A DNA stretch of 64,000 nt from Aegilops tauschii subsp. strangulata (taxonomy: Eukaryota > Streptophyta > Magnoliopsida > Poales > Poaceae): contig NC_053037.3 of the NCBI RefSeq assembly GCF_002575655.3, positions 453,127,793-453,191,792 on the forward strand, written 5' to 3'. Made by a program: the position numbers and the translations under genes. Below, piece after piece: positions 11,775 through 23,757 of this stretch. The number at the start of each line of letters is the position of its first letter. Positions within the stretch are counted from its first letter, which is position 1. Below the pieces are notes generated by a model. The model made no database searches and was not told where the DNA came from. It saw nothing but the letters and a program-made list of their open reading frames with translations.

Positions 11775-12971
11775 TCAGCTTGAAGCTGCTGCTGTTTCTT
11801 TTTCAGGCTCCTTGCAGTTGCTATGAGCTAAAAGCTTAAAGCGCTCCTGCTCCAGAGGATCCTCAGGCACGATGAAGTCTTCGTTGCCGAGGCTTGTCTC
11901 CTCCTCGGAGGGTGGACGGTAACTATCGTCCTCCGAGTCATCTTCTATGGCCTGTTCATCAGGGTTGTCTTGTTCCTCCTGTTCGGATGTAGCTCCGACA
12001 GGGTCTTCGTCGCCCGGAGTACTATTTTCTCTGGTGCCAATGTTGCCATCTTTTGAGCGACGAGGCTTAGAACGGTGTTTGGGGCGCCGACGCTTGGACT
12101 GCGTCTCAGAGGCTTTATTCACGTCTGGCTCTTCTTTGTCGTCGCCAGATCCTTTAGGTGTATCAACCATGTACACGTCGTACGAAGAGGTGGCCGTCCA
12201 ACGTCCAGTAAATGGCGGGTCTTGGCCTTGCTCCTTGTCGGCATCGTCGTCCATACCGTCGATGTCTTCGGAGCCATAGTCAAGCACGCCAGTTAAGTCA
12301 TCGACAGTGGCTATGAAGTGGGTGGCGGGTGGGAAGCAAAATTCCTCGTCGTCCGCCTCTAGCTCGAACCGAATATAGTTCGGCTGTGAGTCCTTCTCCA
12401 AGGACAAGTTCTTTAAAGATTTTAGCACGTCACCCAAAGGTGAATGCTGGAGGAGGTCTGTGGCGCTAAATTCGAAAATCGATAACCAATCCAGCTCGGT
12501 GTCCGCATGTGTGCCTGGTCCGGAACGTATAGCCGGAGACGAGTCCGGGGTTCCATTAATGCAGACATTGCAGGATATCGAGTCCGTGTTCGACTCCAAC
12601 GCCGCGGACTTTGTGGCCTCGGAGGGCACGATCTGCTTCGGTTCTAAGGCCGTTGCAGCAACAGGAATCATCTCTTGGATATGATCGGATGACAGATTTA
12701 AGTCATGTTCATCGGGGCGAGGGGGAGCGATCGCTGCGGTCTCAAACCCATTGAAGATCAAGTCTCCACGGGTATCCGCGACGTAGTTCAAGCTTCCGAA
12801 TCTGACTTGGTGGCCAGGGGCGTAGCTATCGATATGCTCCAGACGGCCAAGCGAGTTGGCCCGCAGTATGGAGCCGTCGAACACAAAAATTTGTCCGGGG
12901 AGGAAGGTTCTTCCTCGGACAGCGTCATTATCGACGATTGAAGGGGCCATCAAACCTTTTGTCGACAGCAT
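11775..12971 (-). pseudogene. N-terminal extension of Gag in element T
   Basis: A 398-codon frame starts with MLSTKGLMAPSIVDND, 28 bp inside the 5' LTR and just after the primer-binding site, so the start is natural for a first gag ORF. There is no classical domain. It has a structured N-terminal half, then an acidic region, a basic patch (SKRRRPKHRSKPRRSK) and a Glu/Asp-rich tail. Long acidic/basic gag extensions of this kind are common in grass Tat-type elements. It is separated from the gag core by frame changes, so this copy cannot make full-length Gag. Confidence 0.65.
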
Positions 12972-12979
12972 AGTGGAAC

Positions 12980-12998
12980 TCTCAATGAAAGCACCAAT
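12980..12998 (-). other. Primer-binding site region of element T
   Basis: The minus strand reads TTGGTGCTTTCATTGAGAG directly after the 5' LTR end. Its position fixes the element's orientation. I do not assign the primer tRNA. Confidence 0.65.
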
Positions 12999-13478
12999 GT
13001 CGGTGTCTAAACCGGCGGATCTCGGGTAGGGGGTCCCGAACTATGCATCTAGGATCGATGGTAACAGGAGACGGGGGACACGATGTTTACCCAGGCTCGG
13101 GCCCTCTCTATGGAGATAATACCATACTTCCTGCTTGATTGATCTTGATGAATATGAGTGTTACAAGAGTTGATCTACCACGAGATCAGAATGGCTAAAC
13201 CCTAGAAGTCTAGCCTATGTGAATATGGTAATGAGTGTCTCTCCATCCGGACTACGCTCTCCGGTTTATATAGACACCGGAGAGATCTAGGGTTACATGG
13301 AGTCGGTTACATAAGAAGGAATATTCATAGTTGGTTGCCTAGCTTATCTTCCACGCCAAGGAAAGTCCAATCCGGACACGGGTATAGTCTTTGGCCTTCA
13401 TATCTTCACAGCCCATCAGTCCGGCCCAAGGAATAATAGGTCGGACGCCCGAGGGCCCCTTAGTCCAGGACTCCCTCA
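12999..13478 (-). repeat. 5' LTR of element T
   Basis: This 480-bp copy runs from TGTCGGTGTCTAAACCGG to CCAGGACTCCCTCA. It is the counterpart of 4371-4812 and carries the 36-bp block that copy has lost. Both have TG/CA termini. Confidence 0.9.
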
Positions 13479-15715
13479 TGGGCGGCTTGCCTGGAAGCTC
13501 TGCTGAAAAGGAAGAAGGGTCATCGTCGACGTAGTCGATCACAGGGACATCAGCAGCGGTCTCGGGGTCTACCGAAGAGAAGAGGGGGAGAAACAATAAG
13601 TACATAGCAAGCATGTGCATAACAGGACAACAGCCAGAGCTAGACATGTTCTAACGCGGTGCTACATATTACTGGCGAAGGGGATAACATCCGGGAATGC
13701 TTTCCCGAAGTTTGGCATTTTCGGACAGACTAACCGAAGGGGAAAGGTTCGATGTTCGCTATGCTAGGGATGTGTGGCGGACTAACGGACCGCGTATTCG
13801 GATTCGTCACATTTTCTGAGCAACTTTCATGTAGAAAACATTTTCATCCGAGTTACGGTTTATTTTATATGATTTTTCAAAGATTTAAACAATATTGTGA
13901 AATTGTTATTAAGTCAAAAATAATGATTAAAACGCTAAGTGCACACAGCACAGGGTACACAGAAGTGCACCAGTGGCTGACAGGTGGGGTCCAGTTGACT
14001 GCCTAGTCAGCTGTCAACTAAGACGGTTGACTAGTCCAAAGGCCCAGGGGACCTGCATGTCATTGGCTGGGTTATCCCAGTCAGCATTTGACTGGTCAAA
14101 AGTGAACAGTGCACGTGGGTCCCGTGTGTCATTGATTTAGGCATCCTTTTTTAATCATTTTAATTTACAGCAGGGGCCACATTTCATAGGGTCTAGACTA
14201 ACTAATTAATTAAACAAACAATTAGGGGGGTTAGTGTTAAACATAATTAGGCCCCTAATTTAATTGGGCCGGCCCCACCTGGCAGGGGCACATCCGTGCT
14301 CCAGCGGCTGGGCTCTTACGCGGCACAGAGGCGCGCGGCGGCCATGGCCAGAGGCCGTGCGGGCGACTGGCCGGCCGAGCTAGAGGTAGGTGCGGCGAGC
14401 GGCGACGGGCAGAGGTGGGTGCGGCAGCGGCGCGGGCTAGCGGCGGAGCAGCAGAGGAGCCACGGCTGCGGCGGCGCACCAGCAGCAGCAGAGAGCAGTA
14501 CGGGATGCGACAGAAATGGGAGAAAGGCGAAGCGGGGCGAGGCTGCGTGCAGGCGGGCGTGGGCGGGCTCGCGGCCAGCACGCACAGGCGGGCACGTGCG
14601 CGTGCACAAAGCGCGGCAGCGGAGCCTCAGGGCACAGGCTGCGGTGAGCGCGAGCTCTGGTGGGTTCGGCCGCGGTGATGTACGACAACTACGGCGACGG
14701 ATTCGACGGTGGGAAAGGGGGAATCGATGTAGGATCTCACATTGGTGCGGCTGGAGAGGTCAGTGAGGTCGGGGGAGCACCGGAGGCGGCGAATTGAGCG
14801 GCGAGGTCCGACGGGGCAGAGGTTGAAGACGGCGTCGAGGAGCTTGATGCGTGCGTCGACGTGGGGGCCTCCCGACCTTGATCCGACAGCGTAGAGGACG
14901 AAGACGAACACAACGGAGCTCCTGGAGTAGGTCCTAGCCGTCGGGGACCTTGGTGGCCGCGTGACTGGCGGCGTCCATGGCGACGATGGTGCGTGCGGTG
15001 GCTGTAGCAAGAGGATCGAGCGGGGGGAGGAAATGGGGCTAGGGTTTGACAGGGAGAGAGAGGAGGGGCCTGGGGTGCTCTTATCCATCCCCTTGACCGC
15101 GGGATGAACGATAGCGGCAGCATTGGCGGCCATGGCGGGGTGGATGGCTGCCACGCCATCCCCTAGTGTACAGAGGAAAACGATGAGGGGGACTGGGCTG
15201 GGCCTTGCACTGTGGTCTTACGGCCCAGTCCACAGTGGGGGGCCTTTTAATTTCCTATTATCTTTTCTGTTTTAAACTTTCACCGTTGTTTTCTATTTCT
15301 AGCTACAGCTTGGTATTTATTTGAGTGAGCAAACGAATTTTGTTATAGACGAAACCTGGCACATAAATATAGTACGATAGCATAGGGCCACACACAAAGT
15401 TTCTTGTGGTTCGGGAAAAGTAAGAATATATGCTGGAATTTAAACGACCAAATTAAATGTTGTTGGTCCACCAAAATATTGCCATGGCCAAAATAGAAAT
15501 CCAATTTGAGTTGATTTCTTCATGAAAATTACTTGGCGAATACTTACAACCCATCGAACATTTTTATTTGACAGATTAAAGAAATAAGAATTTGGCTTGT
15601 ATTTCAAAAGGAATTTGCATTTGATTTTTCTCCAGTAGCAATGTGGCTTAGTCAAACTTGATGACATGGCACCATTAGTGTTAGGTTACTGTAGTTGAAC
15701 TACTGGGGTGTTACA
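13479..15715 (-). mobile_element. 5' part of the 5' LTR of element P
   Basis: This continues the LTR interrupted at 4370. On the minus strand it starts TGTAACACCCCAG at 15715, inside the gag gene of element G1. It contains a GC-rich block (14280-15170) and the CGAGTTACGG segment near 13847-13857, in the same order as in the other two long LTRs. Open frames on both strands at 14255-15159 are GC-composition artefacts. Confidence 0.7.
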
Positions 15716-16711
15716 TAATATTACTTTTGTTGACCACAGTTGAAGCTTTAGCATGATCCTTTATTCTAACAGGGAAAGGTGGTTTCTCAATATAAGAGGT
15801 AGGAACAATAGGATCAACATTATAAGTGATAGTCTTTTCTTCAACTTTAATAGGTTCAACTACTTTTACTTCAATGGGAGGATGACATTTAAACCACTTC
15901 TCCTTAGGAAGATCAACATGAGTAGCAAATGATTCACAGAAAGAAGCTACTATCTTAGAGTCAAGTCCATATTTAGTGCTAAATTCACGAAAAGCATCGG
16001 TATCCATAAAAGATTTAACACAATCAAAATTAGGTGTTATACCTGACTCCTTACCTTCATCGAGTTCCCAATCTTTAAAGTTGCGTTTAATTCTTTCCAA
16101 TAAATCCCATCTGAATTCAATAGTCTTCATCATAAAAGAACCAGTACAAGAAGTATCGAGCATGGAGCGATTATTGAGAGAAAGCCGAGCATAAATTTTT
16201 TGAATAATAATTTCTCTTGAGAGCTCATGATTGGGGCATGAATATAACATTAACTTAAGACTCCCCCAAGCTTGAGCGATACTTTCTCCTTCGTGAGGCC
16301 AAAAATTATATATATAATTACGATCACGATGAACTAGATGCATAGGATAAAACTTCTGATGAAATTCCAATTTAATCGGTTGTAGTTCCTTGATCCAATA
16401 TCATCACATAGCCTAAACCATGTCAATGCCTTTCCCTTCAAAGATAAAGGGAAGACCTTCTTCTTGATAACATCCTCGGGCATACCTTCAAGCTTAAATA
16501 ATCCACAAACTTCATCCACATAGATTAGGTGCAAATCGGGATGCAATGTTCCATCTCCTGTAAAAGGATTAGCTAGCAGTTTCTCTATCATACCTGAAGG
16601 ATTTTCAAAGTAAACAATTTCAGTAGGTTCAGTAGGTTGAGGAGCAACTCTTTGCTCTACTGGTCGGGGTGAAGATACCCTGAACAAGCCCCTCAAAGGA
16701 TTACTTTCCAT
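15716..16711 (-). pseudogene. Gag of Athila-type Gypsy element G1 (truncated)
   Basis: The minus-strand ATG at 16711 opens MESNPLRGLFRVSSP. The gag core follows (ENPSGMIEKLLANPFTGDGT, FPLSLKGKALTWF), then after a frame change near 16350 EFHQKFYPMHLVHRDRNYIY and FWPHEGESIAQAWG, typical of Athila-lineage Gag (Retrotrans_gag family). It would form the RNA-packaging particle. The frameshift and the loss of everything beyond 15716, where element P is inserted, make it a pseudogene. No pol from this element is present in the window. Confidence 0.8.
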
Positions 16712-16788
16712 AGTAACAAGTGATAGTAAATTTCAGCACACTATATAAATTTTTCCTTACCAAATTCCACTTACCAAAGGCGCCTCAC

Positions 16789-16806
16789 TCCCCGGCAACG
16801 GCACCA
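16789..16806 (-). other. Primer-binding site of element G1 (tRNA-Asp type)
   Basis: The minus strand reads TGGTGCCGTTGCCGGGGA, the hallmark Athila-lineage site. The identical 18-mer occurs in element G2 at 29513-29530. Confidence 0.85.
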
Positions 16807-16817
16807 GAAAAGAGTCT

Positions 16818-18284
16818 TGATGACCCACAAGTATAGGGGATCTATCATAGTCCTTTTGATAAGTAAGAGTGTCGAACCCAACGAGGAGCAGAAGGAAATG
16901 ACAAGCGATTTTCAGTAAGGTATTCTCTGCAAGCACTGAAATTATCGGTAACAGATAGTTTTGTTATAAGGTAATTTGTAACGGGTAACAAGTAACAAAA
17001 GTAAACAAGGTGCAGCAAGGTGGCCCAATACTTTTTGTAGCAAAGGAAAAGCCTGGACAAACTCTTATATAAGGGAAAGCGCTCCTGAGGACACATGGGA
17101 ATTATCGTCAAGCTAGTTTTCATCACGCTCATATGATTCACGTTCGTTACTTTGATAATTTGATATGTGGGTGGACCGGTGCTTGGGTACTGCCCTTCCT
17201 TGGACAAGCATCCCACTTATGATTAACCCCCCTCGCAAGCATCCGCAACTACGAAAGAAGAATTGAGGTAAACCTAACCATAGCATGAAACATATGTATC
17301 CAAATCAGCCCCTTACGAAGCAACGCATAAACTAGGGTTTAAGCTTCTGTCACTCTAGCAACCCATCATCTACTTATTACTTCCCAATGCCTTCCCCTAG
17401 GCCCAAACAATGGTGAAGTGTCATGTAGTCGATGTTCACATAACACCACTAGAGAAAAGACAACATACATCTCATCAAAATATCGAACGAATACCAAATT
17501 CACATGACTACTTATAGCAAGACTTCTCCCATGTCCTTAGGAACAAGCGTAACTACTCACAAATCATATTCATGTTCATAATCAGAGGGGTATTAATATG
17601 CATAAAGGATCTGAACATATGATCTTCCCCCGAATAAACCAACTAGCATCAACTACAAGGAGTAATCAACACTACTAGCAACCCACAGATACCAATCTGA
17701 GGTGTTGAGACAAAGATTGGATACAAGAGATGAACTAGGGTTTGAGAGGAGATGGTGCTGGTGAAGATGTTGATGGAGATTGACCCACTCCCGATGAGAG
17801 AATCGATGGTGATGACGATTTCCCCCTCCCGGAGGGATGTTTCCCTGGCAGAACAGCTCCGCCGGAGCCCTAGATTGGTTCCGCGTCAAGACGGCGGCGC
17901 TTCGTCCCGAAAGCTTCCTTCTAATTTTTTCCAGGGCGAAAGACTTCATATAGCAAAAGATGGGCACCGAAGGCCTGCCAGGGGGCACACGAGGCAGGGG
18001 GCGCGCCCAGGGGGGTAGGGTGCGCCTCCCACCCTCGTGGACGGGGTGTGGCCCCCCCTCTGGTGCTTTCTTCGCCCAATATTTTTAATATATTCCAAAA
18101 CTGAATAGGTCTCTAATATTTGCTCCATTTCCAGCCCAGAATTCTAGCTGCCTGCATTCTCCCTCGTCGTGTAAACCTTGTAAAATAAGAGAGAATAGGC
18201 ATAAGTATTGTAACATAATGTGTAATAACAGCCCATAATGCAATAAATATCGATATAAAAGCATGATGCAAAATGGACGTATCA
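16818..18284 (-). repeat. 5' LTR of element G1
   Basis: This 1467-bp LTR starts on the minus strand TGATACGTCCATTTTGC (18284) and ends CTTGTGGGTCATCA (16818). Its 3' end matches the end of the G2 LTR (CTTGTGGGTTATCA) although the bodies differ. I recall it as a very abundant Triticeae LTR type (Sabrina/WHAM group, exact family not certain). The flanking GTACG at 18285-18289 would be the target duplication, but the partner site is lost. Confidence 0.8.
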
Positions 18285-18383
18285 GTACGTAGACACACTC
18301 TCCCCCTCGTTGCTATGCATCTCCATGGATAGATCATCGCGTGTGCGTAGAATTTTTTTGTTTTCCATGCAACGTTACCAATA
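18285..18383 (+). repeat. 3' end of the 5' LTR of Copia element K
   Basis: About 99 bp resembling the 3' end of Angela-type LTRs (GTAGACACACTCTCCCCCTC, ending TTACCAATA with the normal CA end mutated). The rest of this LTR was on the far side of the G1 insertion and is not found in the window. Confidence 0.6.
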
Positions 18384-18384
18384 G

Positions 18385-18398
18385 TGGCATCAAGAGCC
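18385..18398 (+). other. Primer-binding site of Copia element K
   Basis: TGGCATCAAGAGCC is a slightly decayed form of the initiator tRNA-Met site. It aligns with the site of the BARE/Angela element at 40653-40668 (minus). Confidence 0.7.
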
Positions 18399-19360
18399 AG
18401 GTCTATGCGTAGATGATATGCACGAGTAGAACACAAAGAGTTGTGGGCGGTGATAGATATACTGCTTACCACCAACGTCTTATTTTGATTTGGCGGTATT
18501 GTGGGATGAAGCAGCCCGGACCAACCTTACATGTCCACGCACATGAGACCGGTTCCACCGACAGACATGCAACTAGTTTTGCATAAAGGTGGCTGGCGGG
18601 TGTTTGTTTCTCCTACTTTAGTTGAATCGAATTTGACTGCGGCCGGTCCTTGAAGAAGGTTAAAACAACAAACTTGACGAAACACCATTGTGGTTTTGAT
18701 GCGTAGGTAAGAACAGTTCTTGCTAGAAGCCCGTAGCAGCCACGTAAAACTTGCAACAACAAAGTAGAGGACGTCTAACTTGTTTTTTGTAGGGCATGTT
18801 GTGATGTGATATGGTCAAGACATGATGAGATATACGTTATTGTATGAGATGATGATGTTTTGTAAAAGTTATCGGCAACCGGCAGGAGCCTTATGGTTTT
18901 CTCATTATTGTATGAAATGCAAACGCCATGTAATTGCTTTACTTTATCACTATGCGTTAGCGATAGTTGTAGAAGCAATAGTAGGTGAGACAACCATGAC
19001 ACAACGATGGAGATCAAGGTGTCGATCCGGTGATGATGAAGATCATGACGATGCTTTGAAGATGGAGATCAAAAGCACAAGATGATGATGGCCAGATCAT
19101 GTCACATATTTTGATTGCATGTGATGTTTATCTTTTATTCATCTTATTTTGCTTAGTACGGCCGTAGCATTATAAGATGATCCCTTAACTAAATTTCAAG
19201 GTAAAAGTGTTCTCCATAAGTATGCACCATTGCTACAGTTCTTCGTGTTGAGACACCACGTGATGATTGGGTGTGATAGACTCTATGTTCACATACAACG
19301 GGTGCAAGACAGTTTTGCACATGCAGAATAATTGGGTTAAACTTGATGAGCCTAGCATGC
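18399..19360 (+). mobile_element. Untranslated leader of Copia element K, first part
   Basis: Aligns with the leader of the BARE/Angela element (minus, about 39700-40650): shared are GAGTAGAACACAAAGAGTTG, the block around ACGATGGAGATCA, and TGATTGGGTGTGATAGA. It is interrupted by the solo LTR at 19361 and resumes at 23490. No ORF is supported. Confidence 0.75.
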
Positions 19361-22300
19361 TGTCACAGCCCTAGAATTGCTTGTAGTTAGTTGCATGAAA
19401 GCATTCATGTCATCATGTCTAATTCAAATGAATTTGAATTGGGGATGACCAAACCCTAGCACCAAATGAATTCAACTAGGTTCAAAATAAAAATATTTTC
19501 ATTAAACCCAAAATGCCCTTCAAAAATGTTCATTATTTATGGAAAAAGGTTAAAACCTTTACCAGAGGTCATGCACATTTTTCCAAGGCATTTATGGTCT
19601 TTGAAATTAATTCAAACATATTTGAATTGGAGCTATTTAAATGCTATATACATTTTAGGTGCTCCAAAAATGTTGGAAATTGTTATGGGTCACTGGAATA
19701 ATTCAGACAGTACCCCTAATTATTTCCAGGATTTTATAAAATGGTTTAGTATTTTACTAAATCAAAACAAAACAAATTAAACTAGAAAACAGAAACAATT
19801 AAGTAAGAGAGAGAGAGAAGGCCACTGGGCCCCTCACCTGGACATACCTGGCGCCCCACCACGGCCCAGGAGCTGGCCCAGCCCACCAGAGCTGCCACCG
19901 TCTCCCACCTCGCGCCAGAAGGACGCCAGAGGGACGCCGGGCGTGTGGTCGCCGCGCGCGAGGCCACCTCCTGCTTCCGCCGCTTCTGGACGCCTCCACG
20001 AGTGCCACGGCACCTCCCCGACCCCCTCTCACTTCTCCCTCACTCGCTGCACTCCCTCCCCTCCCCTGTCTCTCTCCCCGCAGCACCACCGAACGGAGCC
20101 GTCGCCACTGTCGCCGTTGCCGTGGCCACCGGCCACCCCTCGCCCCGCCGATGAGTCCACGAGCTCCGCCTCGACGCCTTGAAGCTCCCCCTCAACGCGA
20201 GCATCGCCGGACGCCCTGTCGCCTCGCCATCGACCCGTCGTCTCCGCGCACGGCCGTGCATCGCCGCCGCCAAATTCCGACGCCGTCCGTGCCTCCCCGA
20301 GCTCGCCGAGAACCTCTTCGTGACCGCGGTGAGCACCCGGTCATTTCCCCCCTAACCCTGCTCCCCGTTTGGTTGCCGTAGCACCGTTCCCCACGAGCAC
20401 TGAACCACGCCGCCGCCCGAGCTTCTCGCCGCCGTGGCCACAGTCGTCATAGCTCCCAACCGAGCACACCCACGTACTCACCGCGCCGCGTAGGTGCCGT
20501 AGGAGCTAAGCACGCCACTCCACGGCCACCGCAGCCCCGTTCCCGAGTGTGCCCGAGCTCCGGCCGCTGCGGTCGAGCTCCTCGCCATCGCCTCCGGCCA
20601 CCCCAGGCCCGACTGGCGCCACCGCCCGACGCGCGCTGGTCTGGGCTCTCGAACGAGCCCAGCCACGCTGCGAACGGGGCACCACAGCCCGCGCCCGAGT
20701 GCCCCGCCGCGTCTGGCCTCGCCGGCGTCACGACGCCGGTGGGTTTGACCCTGCTTGACCGGGGTTTGACTTCCCCCCTGACCCACTGACGTGTGGGGCC
20801 AGCCCCTGTTAAAAGTTAGTTTAGTTTAAACCTAAACTTAGTAAGGCACTGAGAGACTGACAGGCAGGTCCCACGGGTCAGGTTTGACCCTGGCCAGCCC
20901 GTTGACTCGCTGACGCAGTGATGACGTCAGGCTGATGCAGTATTACATTTTCTGGATTTATTTTTATTCAGGAAATTCCAGAAAATAGTATAAACTTCTA
21001 AAAATCATATAAAATCAACCGTAGCTCAGAATGAAATAATTTATATATGAAAAATTATCAGAAAAATGCAATCTATCCATCTGTATCATTTTCATGCATG
21101 TCAAACTAAGTTATACCTGCTGTATAGGTGAAAACATGATAATGCACTATTTGAATTCATAGTTTGAATTTGAATTTGAACCTTGAGTTCAAATCAACCC
21201 AAACCTTTCTGTTGCTAGTTGCATTAGGCCAAATCATGTCATATTGCCATGTCATAATCATGCATCATAATTGTTGCATTGCATTGATTGTGCTCTTCCT
21301 TGTTTGCCGGTGATTGTCCCCTCTCGATAGCCGTGATTCCGACGACGTGATCGATGACACCGATGAAGAACTATAATATCTTCAGAAGTGCCAGGCAAGC
21401 AAAACCCCCTTGTTCATTCCGATACAATCCCATTCTCTCGCTCCTGCTCTCTTCTACTGCATTAGGACAATCGATTCAACTGTTACATGCTGCGGTAGTT
21501 GAACCCCTTTTCCTCTGCATGACCTGTCATTGCCACAGTAAATAGATGAAACCCACTAGCATGAGTAGGAGTTGTTTGAGCCCTGATGTGCCTACTCATT
21601 CATGCTTGTTTGTCATGCCTGCTACTGCTTAGAGTTGAGTCGGGTCTGATTCATCGGGGATGAATTGGAATGGTGATGAACATGTCCTACTGTGTGTGAG
21701 CTAAGTGTGTGAACACGATTTGGTAAAGGTAGCGGTGAGAGGCCATGTAGGAGTACATGGTGGGTTGTCTCATTGAAGCCGTCCTCAGGAACTGAGTTCT
21801 GTGTTTGTGATCCATGATACAGTTACTACCACGCATTGGGCCCGAAACCAATGGACCCTCTCGGCTTCTTAATCACCCTTGTCCTCTGTCCAGGAGTTGC
21901 AAGTAGTTTCTGGTGTTTGTAGTATGCTGGAGGCCGTGGACAGCGCTGACCGAGGGGTGGGCTGTGATGCGGTAGGCACGTGGCACGGTGTACCGGGCGC
22001 CCGTTTGGTGTCTCGGGAACCCTGCACACATCGTTCGGGGCCGTATGTGGAAACCTCGGCCGGACTCCCTGCGGATGGAACCTGAATAGGCGATAAACCT
22101 GGACTAGAGACTTGAGTGTTTAGGTAGGCTGTGGCCGACTCCCTCGCCAGGCTTCCGCTTGAAGGTTGCTGAGGTACACGACGTGTACATGGTGGTAAGT
22201 GGCGAGAGCGTGTGTGACGAAGTACACCCCTGCAGGGTTAACATCATCTATTCGAATAGCCGTGTCCGCGGTAAAGGACTTCTGGGTTGCCTATAACAGT

Positions 22301-23489
22301 TCATAGACAAGTGAAAGTGGATACTCTAAAATGCGCAAGATAAGCGTGAGTGCTATGGATGGCGTTCTCGTAGGGAGACGGGAGCGGATCCATAGTGGAG
22401 TATTGATATGGTGATTAGGTGGACTCGTGTGCGCCACCTCAAAAGAGTTGCTTGCAGTCGTAGTTAGGATAGCCACCGAGTCAAAGCTGGCTTGCTGCAG
22501 TTAAACTCCACCACCCCCCTTTGTTGATACCGATGCATATGTAGCTAGTTCTGATGTAAGTCTTGCTGGGTACATTTGTACTCACGTTTGCCTATTTTAT
22601 GTTTTGCAGAGAGACACCAGTCTCGCTAGTAGTTTCATGTGGACTTCGACGTTTAGCTTGATACCTCAGCTACGATCTTGTGCCCTCGGCAGGATCTGGT
22701 AGATAGTCAGGCTTCTCAGCCTTTTTCATTTGTAGATGTCTGTACTCAGACATGTTAAGCTTCCGCATGTGCTTTGACTTGTATGCTCTGAATGTTGGGT
22801 CATGAGACCCATGTTTGTAATATCTGGCTCTTCGGAGCCTAATGAATAAATACTCTGAGTCGTAGAGTCTTGTTGTGATGCCATGTTGTATTTGCACATA
22901 TCGAGCATATTGTGTGTATGATTGAAATGCTTGGTATGTGTGGGATCCGACAACCTAGTTGTTTATCCTTGGTAGCCTCTCCTATGGGGAAATGTAGTCT
23001 TGTGCTCCCATGAGCCATAGTAGTCCGCTACAGTCCGGTTCACCGGAGTCCTGCTAGCCCAGCACTACTGCTCCGGAACACTTGACTGGCCGGCATGTGT
23101 TTCATATCGTTCCTGTGTCTGTCCCTTCGGGGAAATGTCACGCGGTGACATCCGGAGTCCTGCCTAGCCTGCTACAGCCCGGGTTCCCGGAGTCCTGTTA
23201 GCCCAGTGCTACTGCCCGGATTCGCACGCTGCTGACCGACACGTTCGATGTTGATTCAGGTATGCCTGTCCCCATACGTTAGTGCCGCTTTGGGTTCACG
23301 ACTAGCCATGTCGGCCCGGGTTCTCTGTCATATGGATGCTAGCGACATTGTCATATACGTGAGCCAAAAGGCGCAAACGATCCCGGGCCATGGTAAGGCG
23401 ACACCCGTGGGGGTACCGTGCGTGAGGCCGCAAAGTGATATGAGGTGTTACAGGCTAGATCGGTGTGACTTGGAATCGGGGTCCCGACA
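19361..23489 (+). mobile_element. Solo LTR, 4129 bp, with CATGC target duplication
   Basis: Starts TGTCACAGCCCTAG and ends CGGGGTCCCGACA. CATGC is present immediately before (19356-19360) and after (23490-23494), and the Copia leader continues across it. No internal region, primer site or second LTR is present, so this is a solo LTR left by LTR-LTR recombination. It has a GC-rich block (about 19850-20790) and a later part (21300-23480) rich in CCGGAGTCC-type repeats. Open frames inside the GC-rich block on both strands are not supported as genes. Confidence 0.85.
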
Positions 23490-23757
23490 CATGCACATAC
23501 ATGGCCTCGGAACACTGGACACCGAAAGGTCAAACGTGAATCATATACTAGATATGATCAACATAGAGATGTTCACCATCGATGACTACCCCATCTCACG
23601 TGATGATTGAACATGGGTTAGTTGATTTGGATCACGTATCACTTAGATGACTTGAGGGTGTCTATTTAAGTGGGTGTTGTTAAGTAATTTGATTAATTGA
23701 ACTTAATTTATCATGAACTTGGTCCTGATAGTATTTGCATGTCTATGTTGTAGATCA
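23490..23757 (+). mobile_element. Untranslated leader of Copia element K, second part
   Basis: Resumes the leader after the solo LTR. ACATGGCCTCGGAACAC, CATAGAGATGTTCACC and the stretch up to TTGTAGATCAA all match the BARE/Angela leader just upstream of its gag start. Confidence 0.75.

Larger units (their letters stand above)
4371..13478 (-). mobile_element. Element T: Tat-like Gypsy retrotransposon lacking RT and integrase, with an antisense gene
   Basis: This 9108-bp minus-strand element has LTRs at 12999-13478 (5') and 4371-4812 (3'), both TG...CA. The flanks are TGGGG (4366-4370) and TGGGC (13479-13483), a five-base target duplication with one later change. Minus-strand coding is gag (11775-12971 and 10863-11440) and gag/protease (9632-10819). 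No reverse transcriptase, RNase H or integrase motif occurs between the protease end and the 3' LTR. That space holds 1.2 kb of non-coding sequence and a five-exon plus-strand gene. Known Tat-lineage elements of grasses (Grande, RIRE2) carry an extra antisense ORF in this position, so I place T there. It probably moved with proteins supplied by a complete relative. Confidence 0.85.

Noticed and set aside
14255..15159. Frames of 83-175 codons on both strands
   Set aside because: Same reason: the GC-rich block of the element P LTR.
19799..20789. Frames on both strands in the solo LTR
   Set aside because: GC-rich LTR block; frames not shared with the related LTRs.
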